IMG/VR virus record: IMGVR_UViG_3300048033_001213
Coordinates: 1 to 22,795 of that record
Source: a virus
Strand: one strand, 5' to 3'
DNA length: 22,795 bases
The position numbers and the translations under genes are program-made. Of the stretch, positions 1 to 6,199 are shown piece after piece; the stretch's first letter is position 1, and every line of letters starts with the position of its first letter. The notes beneath the pieces were generated by a model that worked only from the letters and a program-made list of their open reading frames with translations, was not told the origin of the DNA and made no database searches.

Positions 1-38
1 CTTTGGATCGTAAAATAAATCTTAATGCTTCAATATGA
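1..38 (+). CDS. terL: 3' tail of terminase large subunit (continues from window end if circular)
   Basis: The frame beginning at base 3 is open from the window edge and reads LDRKINLNASI before TGA at 36-38. That stop overlaps the ATG at 35, the overlap style used throughout this genome, so this looks like the end of an upstream gene. The last base of the window (g) plus the first two (ct) make GCT, Ala. This places Ala directly after the final Asp of the terminase nuclease at 22792-22794, where terminases normally carry Asp-Ala. The full protein would be 388 residues, a reasonable terminase length. The residues after Asp-Ala are not the usual Arg-Tyr, so the join is likely but not proven. 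Confidence 0.65.
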   Translation, partial: LDRKINLNASI

Positions 39-1648
39 TGAAAATAGTAGAATTAATTTTAGATGAGAATGACGAGTTGAATGGCATAGAAGCTATCAGT
101 ATTGTTGAAAAACCTGCAATAGAGGAAGATTTTGTTGCTTTAAAAGATGAGCAAGAAATCGAATTAAAAAAGATTGATGAGGAAAAGAGGATTCTTCTCG
201 GACCAATTTTGATACCAAACAAACCAATATTGCGAAAAGGGAAAGAAGATAATTACTACATATACTTCTCAAGAGATACTGTAAGAAAAGCATCGGAATT
301 ATATCTCAAGAATGGAAATCAAGGCAAAAGTACACTTGAACACGAACATTCAATTAATGGCCTAACCCTTGTTGAATCGTGGATTGTTGAAGATCAAAAG
401 AAAGACAAAAGTCAATTGTACGGAATGGACGTTCCACTTGGAACTTGGATGGGAACAATACGAGTTGATAATCAAGATATTTGGGATCAATACGTAAAGT
501 CAGGAAAGGTAAAAGGATTTTCAATTGAAGGATATTTTGCAGACAAAAGTGAGCAACCTCAAGAGAAAGGAATTAAGGACAAATTATCAGAGATCGAGGA
601 AGATGATCGGAAATACTTAATTAAGTCCTTAAAAAACCTTTTAAGTGGCAATAGACAGGAGTTAGAAAGCTTTTCAGATTATCCGGAGGGAGTTCGTAAT
701 AATGCAAAAAGAGGAATTGAATTAAACGAGAAGGTTGGAAACAAATGCGCAACGCAGGTGGGAAAAGTTCGTGCAAGGCAGTTGAGCAAGGGAGTTGGTT
801 TGACAGTACCCACGATAAAGAGGATGCATTCATACCTTTCAAGAGCAGAAACTTATTACGATCCAAACGATTCAAAAGCTTGTGGAACAATCAGCTATTT
901 GCTTTGGGGTGGCTTGGCCGGTAAAAGGTGGGCGCAATCAAAACTAAAGGAACTTGGAGAACTTGAGTTGGAATCAAAAGTGATAAGTGATTCTCTTGCA
1001 ATTATAGATGACAGACTTGCATACTCTTCAAAAGAGATGGCAATGAAAGCTTCCGAAGATATTGGTTGCGAAGGGTTGCATACTCACGAGTTCGAAGGCA
1101 AAACTTGGTATATGGCTTGTGAAGAGCATAAACTTAAAAAATCTCCTTGTTGGGAAGGTTATCGTCAAGATGGATATAAGATGAAAGGCGGCAAGCGTGT
1201 ACCAAATTGTGTCAAAGCAACAGAAGAAATGGCAAAGGTTGGAAAACGTGGTGGAGTTGTGCCAAGCAAAAAAGCCCCAAAGTCAGGAACAAAAAACCCA
1301 AAACCAAAAGGAAAAGGATCGGCCAAAGGAACAGCAAAAGGAAAGACCGGTGCAAAACCAACAGCAAAAGACAGAGCAACACTTCAAAAAAAAGCTGATG
1401 AGTTTAATAAAAAATACAAAGAGAAACTTGGATATGGAGTAACGGTTGGTCAGTTGGCATCAGTTTATCAAAGAGGACTAGGTGCGTTCAATACATCTCA
1501 CTCTCCAAATGTAAGTTCAGCTTCTCAATGGGCATTTGCACGTGTTAATGCTTATTTGTATTTAATCAAAAACGGCAGGCCACAAAATCCAAAGTATATC
1601 AACGATTATGATTTGCTTCCAAAAAAACACCCAAAAAATAGTAAATGA
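35..1648 (+). CDS. Prohead protease (XkdF-like) with extra C-terminal domains
   Basis: A 537-residue protein. Residues 1-175 resemble the XkdF-type phage serine protease that matures the capsid by cleaving scaffold and capsid precursors. LEHEHS at 101-106 supplies candidate His residues, and GFSIEG at 161-166 holds the candidate Ser (S163). Residues 215-305 form a helical domain ending in a LLWGG-AGKRWA motif; I recall this domain being appended to other phage proteases. Residues 340-395 form a Cys/His-containing segment ending in a GYRQDGYKMKGGKRVPNC-type motif. A Lys/Ala/Gly-rich linker spans about 405-445. The last 90 residues resemble the DUF5824-type phage domain (GVGAF/GLGAF and QWAFARVNAYL motifs). 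ATG at 38 is an alternative start. The gene overlaps the next by ATGA. The position before scaffold and capsid genes fits a maturation protease. The role of the added domains is unknown. Confidence 0.8.
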   Translation: MMKIVELILDENDELNGIEAISIVEKPAIEEDFVALKDEQEIELKKIDEEKRILLGPILIPNKPILRKGKEDNYYIYFSRDTVRKASELYLKNGNQGKSTLEHEHSINGLTLVESWIVEDQKKDKSQLYGMDVPLGTWMGTIRVDNQDIWDQYVKSGKVKGFSIEGYFADKSEQPQEKGIKDKLSEIEEDDRKYLIKSLKNLLSGNRQELESFSDYPEGVRNNAKRGIELNEKVGNKCATQVGKVRARQLSKGVGLTVPTIKRMHSYLSRAETYYDPNDSKACGTISYLLWGGLAGKRWAQSKLKELGELELESKVISDSLAIIDDRLAYSSKEMAMKASEDIGCEGLHTHEFEGKTWYMACEEHKLKKSPCWEGYRQDGYKMKGGKRVPNCVKATEEMAKVGKRGGVVPSKKAPKSGTKNPKPKGKGSAKGTAKGKTGAKPTAKDRATLQKKADEFNKKYKEKLGYGVTVGQLASVYQRGLGAFNTSHSPNVSSASQWAFARVNAYLYLIKNGRPQNPKYINDYDLLPKKHPKNSK

Positions 1649-2886
1649 AATATCCAATACCACAAAATAAAAAAAGAGGATGTCTTTGTAGAGATAATGA
1701 AACGTATTCAGTTGAATGCTGTGGCGAAGATTATTTCAACCAAGGTGTTGGAAGTGTAACAGGAAATTTTGTGGATGGAGTTTTTCAGGATTCTTCAGGG
1801 ACAGTAAATCAAACGGACACAGAAAGGTCGATAATAAACGTAAGTGAAACTACGACAATTGCTCCGACCACAACAGCTTCCCCAACAACAACAATAGCAG
1901 CAACTACAACGATTGCTCCGGCTACGACAACTACTATCGCTCCAACAACCACTTTAGCACCAACAACTACGACAACGACAACGATTGCCCCTACAACGAC
2001 TACAACAACTACAACCGCACCAACAACGACCACTACAACAACTACGACCACAACTACAACAGCAACACCAACTACAACTCTTGCTGCATATACTTGTTCA
2101 AATGTTGGAAGCGAAACAATTTATATAGGAGCAGGTGGAAGTTATACAGCTTCATTCTCAAGCGGAATCCTTCATACAAGCGCAAGCCCATCTTCGTTTG
2201 CAAGTAATACAACACTTGCCGATATTCAAAGAACGGCTACTTTTGGATTTACAGCCCCAAGCGGATATACAAACTCTGGAAACCCAATAACTGGTTGTAG
2301 CTTTAATGCTTATCAGCCAAGTAAAACAAAATTATATCAAACAAATATTCTTTCAGGGGAGAGAACTTGGAGGTTTACAATCAAGGGTTCAAATGTTCCG
2401 GACACTTCGACAACAACAATAGATTTAGCTGTAACAGGAAGAGTTCAGTTTTTTGGGTATGCAAGACCAACAGTTGTAAGTGGTGACTCGTCAGGAATTA
2501 CTTGGACAGAATCATCAGCCCTTTACCTTACAGTTGGTTTTAGCACAAGCACAGTTTCTGTTACACACAGATCAGATACTGAGTTTACATCAATACAAAC
2601 AGATACCGGAAACATATCGAAATTCATATCAATCTTAGCAACTGATTCTTCTGGATCTTCAATTTCTGCAATATCAGCTTCGGGGGTTAACAAAGCGGTA
2701 TCAGAATACACAACTAATCAGCAGTCAGGAACTTTGATAAATATTCAAAAATCAAATGCTCAAGGATATAACATAGCTACGAATGTTTTCTCACCCATAG
2801 CTGATGGATATTATTGTCAAAGAAATCAAAACGAACAGATTAGAGTACAAAGCGGAATAATTACTGAATATTCTTCGATTACCTAA
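1645..2886 (+). CDS. Thr-rich virion surface or fibre-like protein
   Basis: A 413-residue protein with three parts. The N-terminus (1-60) carries a Cys cluster, RGCLC then VECC at about 11-27. A mucin-like low-complexity stretch of Thr with Pro, Ala and Ile follows (about 69-147). The C-terminal region (about 150-413) is rich in Ser, Thr and Gly and looks beta-rich, ending in YYCQRNQNEQIRVQSG. No signal peptide is evident. I do not recognise the family with certainty, although the Cys-rich start recalls hypothetical proteins of marine Bacteroidetes phages. Its place between protease and scaffold and its Thr-rich spacer suggest an exposed head fibre or decoration, with the linker acting as a stalk. 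It overlaps the protease gene by ATGA. A cell-surface function in the infected host is possible but less likely. Confidence 0.6.
   Translation: MKYPIPQNKKRGCLCRDNETYSVECCGEDYFNQGVGSVTGNFVDGVFQDSSGTVNQTDTERSIINVSETTTIAPTTTASPTTTIAATTTIAPATTTTIAPTTTLAPTTTTTTTIAPTTTTTTTTAPTTTTTTTTTTTTTATPTTTLAAYTCSNVGSETIYIGAGGSYTASFSSGILHTSASPSSFASNTTLADIQRTATFGFTAPSGYTNSGNPITGCSFNAYQPSKTKLYQTNILSGERTWRFTIKGSNVPDTSTTTIDLAVTGRVQFFGYARPTVVSGDSSGITWTESSALYLTVGFSTSTVSVTHRSDTEFTSIQTDTGNISKFISILATDSSGSSISAISASGVNKAVSEYTTNQQSGTLINIQKSNAQGYNIATNVFSPIADGYYCQRNQNEQIRVQSGIITEYSSIT
1849..2083 (+). repeat. ACN-repeat low-complexity tract encoding Thr-rich stalk
   Basis: About 235 bases are almost entirely Thr codons (aca, acc, acg, act mixed) interrupted by Ala, Pro and Ile in IAPTTT-like units. 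Synonymous codons alternate, so the DNA is less repetitive than the protein. That argues against recent slippage and for selection on the peptide. Confidence 0.85.
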
Positions 2887-2913
2887 AGTTCAAAATGCAA
2901 ACTTTTTTAAGAG

Positions 2914-2928
2914 TTTCGTTACATAAGT
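2914..2928 (+). promoter_or_regulatory. Possible phage promoter or leader motif before scaffold gene
   Basis: The 17 bases TTCGTTACATAAGTATG ending at the start codon nearly match TTCGTTATATAGATATG before the gene at 5849, with the same distance to ATG. A weaker relative (TTTCGGATATTAG) lies at 5171. The sequence is not the canonical Bacteroidetes -7 box. It could be a promoter for the phage sigma-like factor or a translation leader. This rests only on recurrence. Confidence 0.3.
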
Positions 2929-3504
2929 ATGAAAAATACAAAAAATATGTTAAACGAAATCAGAACCCTTCTTGGGGTTGAGGAGCAGGAAACTATTCTT
3001 GCAAAACTCAATCTTGAGAATGGCACTATTTTAGAATCGGAAGATTTTAAAAATGGAAGTGACGTATTCATATTGACAGAAGATGAGAAAGTCGCATTGC
3101 CTGTTGGTGAATATGAACTCGAAGATGGTCGGTTTTTGGAAGTGGCAGAAGAAGGAGTAATTTCCGAAATCAAAGCTGAAAAAGAAGAAGCCAAAGACGA
3201 GGAAGAAGAAAAATCAGATGACAAGGAAGAAATGGCCTATGCAACAAAAGAAGAACTTGCTGAAGTTGTATCTATGGTTCAAGAAATCAAGTCTATGATT
3301 GAAAAAATGGGAGACAAAAAAGAGGACGAAAAAGAAGAAGAGGAAGAAATGGCTGAATTGAAAGAAAACCTTTCAGAAGCTTCTGCTGATCCAATCAAAC
3401 ATTCTCCAGAAAAAACAACTGAAACAAAATTTAACCTTTATTCACAAAAAAGACCTTTAACAACTTTTGATCGAGTTATGGAAGGTATATCACAAATTAA
3501 TTAA
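2929..3504 (+). CDS. Acidic coiled-coil protein, probable capsid scaffold
   Basis: A 191-residue, strongly charged protein. Residues 1-80 form a small domain (NLENGTILESEDFKNGSDVF, then a PVGEYELEDG motif). About 83-165 is Glu/Lys/Asp-rich and predicted helical or coiled-coil (EEAKDEEEEKSDDKEE, then IKSMIEKMGDKKEDEKEEEEE). The C-terminal 25 residues are basic to neutral. Scaffolding proteins are typically acidic, helical and encoded just before the major capsid protein, as here: the stop at 3502-3504 is one base from the capsid ATG. Assignment is by position and composition, not by a family signature. A minor capsid or assembly protein is the main alternative. Confidence 0.65.
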   Translation: MKNTKNMLNEIRTLLGVEEQETILAKLNLENGTILESEDFKNGSDVFILTEDEKVALPVGEYELEDGRFLEVAEEGVISEIKAEKEEAKDEEEEKSDDKEEMAYATKEELAEVVSMVQEIKSMIEKMGDKKEDEKEEEEEMAELKENLSEASADPIKHSPEKTTETKFNLYSQKRPLTTFDRVMEGISQIN

Positions 3505-3505
3505 A

Positions 3506-4459
3506 ATGGCAACAACAACTTCAATTACAACCACATATGCAGGAGAGTTTGCAGGTCAATACATCTCCAAAGCACTTCTTTCAGGCGATACAATCGCACA
3601 AGGAGGGATCACTGTAAAACCAAACGTAAAGTTTAAAGAGGTAATCAAGAAAGTAGATACCAACGCAATTGTCAAAGACGCAACTTGCGATTTCGATCCT
3701 ACTTCAACAGTAACTCTAACCGAAAGAATTTTACAACCGGAATATCAGCAAGTCAATTTGCAACTATGTAAGTCAGACTTTCAAAGTGACTGGGAAGCAA
3801 TCTCAATGGGATTATCTGCTCACCAATCATTACCAAAAAACTTTTCAGATTTCCTAATTGCTCACGTTGCAGCTAAAGTTGCACAAAGAACAGAGCAAAG
3901 CATTTGGGCTGGAGACACTTCAAGCAACGGACAATTCAACGGATTGACAACTCAAATCGCTCTTGATGCTGGTTTACCTGCTGCTCAAGAAGTAGCCGGA
4001 ACAACTGTAGATGCGAGCAACGTAATCGCTCAACTTGGAAGCATTGTAGATGCTGTTCCTTCAACAATTTACGGAAGTGAGGATTTGTTTATGTATGTAT
4101 CTTCTAACATCGCAAGAGCCTATATCAGAGCATTGGGTGGATTTGGTGCATCAGGTCTTGGAGCAGCCGGTACAAATAACCAAGGTACTCAATGGTTTAA
4201 CAACGGAAGCTTGTCTTTTGATGGAGTAAAAATCTTTGTCGCTCAAGGACTTGCTGACAACACAGCAGTAGCTGCTGAAAAGTCAAACATATATTTTGGA
4301 ACTGGTCTTTTAGCTGATCACAACGAAGTAAAAGTTATTGATATGGCTGACCTTGATGGAAGTCAAAACGTAAGAGTTGTAATGAGATTTACAGCAGGTG
4401 TACAATACGGAATTGTAGATGACATCGTAACTTACGGAATCACTAACTCAGCAAATTAA
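3506..4459 (+). CDS. Major capsid protein (HK97-fold)
   Basis: A 317-residue protein starting MATTTSITTTYAGEFAGQYI. I chose ATG 3506 because it lies in an A-rich context one base after the scaffold stop; an in-frame TTG at 3467 would overlap the scaffold gene. An N-terminal arm precedes a central domain with LPKNFSDFLIAHVAAKVAQRTE, resembling the spine-helix region of HK97-type capsids, then a loop region (GTTVDASNVIAQL). The C-terminal domain has VKIFVAQGLADN and a beta-rich end (VRVVMRFTAGVQYGI). Ala, Gly, Thr and Asn content is high and charge is low, as is typical for abundant capsid subunits. No separate decoration protein is obvious unless it is the next gene. Confidence 0.85.
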   Translation: MATTTSITTTYAGEFAGQYISKALLSGDTIAQGGITVKPNVKFKEVIKKVDTNAIVKDATCDFDPTSTVTLTERILQPEYQQVNLQLCKSDFQSDWEAISMGLSAHQSLPKNFSDFLIAHVAAKVAQRTEQSIWAGDTSSNGQFNGLTTQIALDAGLPAAQEVAGTTVDASNVIAQLGSIVDAVPSTIYGSEDLFMYVSSNIARAYIRALGGFGASGLGAAGTNNQGTQWFNNGSLSFDGVKIFVAQGLADNTAVAAEKSNIYFGTGLLADHNEVKVIDMADLDGSQNVRVVMRFTAGVQYGIVDDIVTYGITNSAN

Positions 4460-4476
4460 TCATTAATCAGATAGGG

Positions 4477-4494
4477 GAGGGGAAACTCTCCCTC
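4477..4494 (+). other. GC-rich hairpin after capsid gene
   Basis: GAGGGG at 4477-4482 pairs with TCCCTC at 4489-4494 around a 6-base loop, in an otherwise AT-rich gap. No T-run follows, so it is not a standard terminator. It could protect the 3' end of capsid mRNA or be a processing site. Confidence 0.4.
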
Positions 4495-4511
4495 ATCTTA
4501 AAACATCACTT

Positions 4512-5090
4512 ATGGCTTGTACATTATCGCTTGGGAGGAAAGAACCCTGCAAAGATACAGTCGGTGGGATTAAAAACGTTTACTTTGTTGATTTTGGAGG
4601 ACTCGGAACCGTTACGGAAGTTAACGATGAGGTCACAAACTTAACAGGAGATGGATCAAACAATCTTACTGCTTACAAATATGAATTAAAAGGTGCCAAC
4701 AGTTTTGAACAGACTGTAAATGCATCAAGAGAGAACGGTACAGTTTTCTATGAGCAAACGCTTAATATCAATTTGAAAAAATTATCAAAGGAAGATAACC
4801 AAGAATTGAAACTATTAGCTTTTGCAAGACCACACGTTGCTGTTGAAGATTATAATGGCAATGTGATGTTGATGGGATTAGAACACGGAGCGGACGTTTC
4901 TGGAGGGACAATTACCACAGGAGCAGCGATGGGCGATTTGTCAGGTTATACTATGACATTAACTGCTCAAGAAAGGAAGCCTGCAAACTTTATGGCATCA
5001 GATACAATTGATGCGGATTTCCCATTTAGCGTAACAGATTACGCAGGATTATCAGGAACAATAAGCATAACAGAAGGAACAAATTCCTAA
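4512..5090 (+). CDS. Phage structural protein, possible tail tube or head-completion protein
   Basis: A 192-residue protein with alternating beta-strand pattern. It opens with two Cys (MACTLSLGRKEPCKD). A middle section, VFYEQTLNINLKKLSKEDNQELKLLA, is followed by VEDYNGNVMLMGLEHGADVSGG and GDLSGYTMTLTAQERKP. The NG-NV-hMG-E-GA-h-GG then G-h-h-TLTAQE pattern is one I recall from phage structural proteins encoded just after capsid genes, where tail tube-like or head-tail joining roles have been proposed. The preceding gene is the capsid and a strong terminator follows, so it shares the late structural transcript. I can support structural protein but not the exact role. Confidence 0.6.
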   Translation: MACTLSLGRKEPCKDTVGGIKNVYFVDFGGLGTVTEVNDEVTNLTGDGSNNLTAYKYELKGANSFEQTVNASRENGTVFYEQTLNINLKKLSKEDNQELKLLAFARPHVAVEDYNGNVMLMGLEHGADVSGGTITTGAAMGDLSGYTMTLTAQERKPANFMASDTIDADFPFSVTDYAGLSGTISITEGTNS

Positions 5091-5113
5091 TTCTTTTTTC
5101 ATTGTTCGAAGAG

Positions 5114-5142
5114 GGGTGTCAGAAATGATGCCCTTTTTTTTT
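5114..5142 (+). terminator. Rho-independent terminator with GAAA tetraloop
   Basis: GGGTGTCA (5114-5121) pairs with TGATGCCC (5126-5133), with two wobble pairs, around the loop GAAA, followed by nine T. It closes the scaffold-capsid transcript. Confidence 0.85.
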
Positions 5143-5188
5143 ATTAAAAAATTTTGATAAGTCAAGAATATTTCGGATATTAGTGGAA

Positions 5189-5746
5189 ATGATTAACTTA
5201 AAAAATCGAAAAATGGAAAACGTAAAAAGACAAAAAAGAAAAGTTGGAGTTGCTGGTGGATTTATCAATCAGATGATGGGCAACAATTCATCAATCCCCG
5301 TGGTCGGTGAAGGTGCAACAGAATTAATGTATTCGGATAGACATCCTTATGAAGTTGTTAAAGTTTCAGACGATGGAAGTTCTTGTGAAATTAGAGAAAT
5401 GGATTATGAATTTATCGGATCAGGTTATGGAGATGAAAGATACAAGTTGAAAAGCAATCCTTCAGGTTTTAAAAAGACATTAGAATGGAACGAGAGAAAA
5501 GGTTGCTGGTGTTACATTACTTATTCTGTTGAAATTATAAAATCATTGGACAGGAAATTAACAAAGCAATTTGGAATGTGGAGTGTTCTTGATAATTTGC
5601 CAAACGGAGTTACTAAAAAGGATATATATAATGAAAATGGAGAGGGGTTTAAATTGATCGAAGGAGTTACCAAAAGATACAAAAACAGAAATAAAATTTC
5701 AATATATTTTGGTCAGGCTGAAAAATACCAAGATCCACATTTTTAA
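5189..5746 (+). CDS. Conserved-looking phage protein of unknown function
   Basis: A 185-residue protein with a basic N-terminus (MENVKRQKRKVG). Next come a VVGEGATELMYSDRHPYEVVKV segment, a likely small beta-barrel of about 70 residues containing YEFIGSGYGDERYKLKSNP, and an aromatic, Cys-containing patch (LEWNERKGCWCYITYSVE). The C-terminus is charged (KLIEGVTKRYKNRNKISIYFG). No enzyme motif is visible. Starts possible in this frame are GTG 5183, ATG 5189 and ATG 5213. The 5213 start lies in the A-rich context common here and gives MENVKRQ. Two terminators of similar design flank the gene, so it is a transcription unit of its own inside the virion gene block. I recall similar hypothetical proteins in uncultured marine phages, with no assigned role. 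Confidence 0.7.
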   Translation: MINLKNRKMENVKRQKRKVGVAGGFINQMMGNNSSIPVVGEGATELMYSDRHPYEVVKVSDDGSSCEIREMDYEFIGSGYGDERYKLKSNPSGFKKTLEWNERKGCWCYITYSVEIIKSLDRKLTKQFGMWSVLDNLPNGVTKKDIYNENGEGFKLIEGVTKRYKNRNKISIYFGQAEKYQDPHF

Positions 5747-5787
5747 AAATCTGACAAAGTTCAAAGGTACACTATCAGAGAAAAGAG

Positions 5788-5816
5788 GGGCAGCAGAAAT
5801 GTTGCTCTTTTTTTTT
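5788..5816 (+). terminator. Rho-independent terminator with GAAA tetraloop (second copy of the design)
   Basis: GGGCAGCA (5788-5795) pairs with TGTTGCTC (5800-5807) around GAAA, then nine T. Stem length, loop and T-run match the terminator at 5114, although most stem bases differ. It ends the single-gene unit upstream. Confidence 0.85.
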
Positions 5817-5830
5817 GCAATTATTTAAAC

Positions 5831-5848
5831 TATCTTCGTTATATAGAT
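5831..5848 (+). promoter_or_regulatory. Possible promoter before the portal operon
   Basis: TATCTTCG (5831-5838) is one base off the Bacteroidetes -7 consensus TAnnTTTG and sits just after a terminator, so a new transcript must start nearby. The following TTATATAGATATG matches the sequence before the gene at 2929. No correctly spaced -33 TTTG is visible. Confidence 0.4.
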
Positions 5849-6199
5849 ATGAAGATTTTGACAACAAGCACTTCAAACCAAACAATCAAGGTTGTGCCAA
5901 GAGAATATGTTACGACAGCTTCGTTGGTTTTAAGAGACGATACAACAAACACAGAAACCACAGATAGTGTTACTCCAACAACAATTGGAGACTATTTACA
6001 AATAGAAAATGCATACACTTTGAAGGAAAGCAGGTTTTATGATCTTACTTTAAAAAATTCCGGTGGCTCTGTGATTTACAAGGACAAAGTTTTTTGCACA
6101 GATCAAACAGTCGATCAAAGCACAAACAATTATTATTCAGTTAATGATTCTGTTTATACCACAGACACAACATACGATGACGATTACATTTTACTATGA
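5849..6199 (+). CDS. Small beta-rich protein next to the portal
   Basis: A 116-residue protein, rich in Thr, Asp, Ser and Tyr, with alternating strands: TIKVVPREYVTTASLVLRDD, then YTLKESRFYDLTLKN and VIYKDKVFCTDQTVDQ. The C-terminus is acidic (TTYDDDYILL). No catalytic motif is visible. It overlaps the portal gene by ATGA, suggesting translational coupling and a virion role. The same gene order, a small Thr-rich protein then portal, is familiar to me from uncultured marine phages, where it is annotated hypothetical. A head-tail interface or tail-associated protein is a reasonable but unproven guess. Confidence 0.7.
   Translation: MKILTTSTSNQTIKVVPREYVTTASLVLRDDTTNTETTDSVTPTTIGDYLQIENAYTLKESRFYDLTLKNSGGSVIYKDKVFCTDQTVDQSTNNYYSVNDSVYTTDTTYDDDYILL

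Noticed and set aside
1809-2051. Reverse-strand open frame of almost only Val with some Ala and Ile
   Set aside because: It is the complement of the Thr-codon tract; composition alone makes it open and no other reverse-strand gene exists.
1645-2886. Thr-rich protein as a secreted host lipoprotein or adhesin gene
   Set aside because: No signal peptide or lipobox, and it sits within the virion operon with ATGA coupling to the protease.
4477-4494. Treating the hairpin after the capsid gene as a terminator
   Set aside because: There is no T-run after the stem, and the next gene begins 18 bases later with no promoter motif in between.
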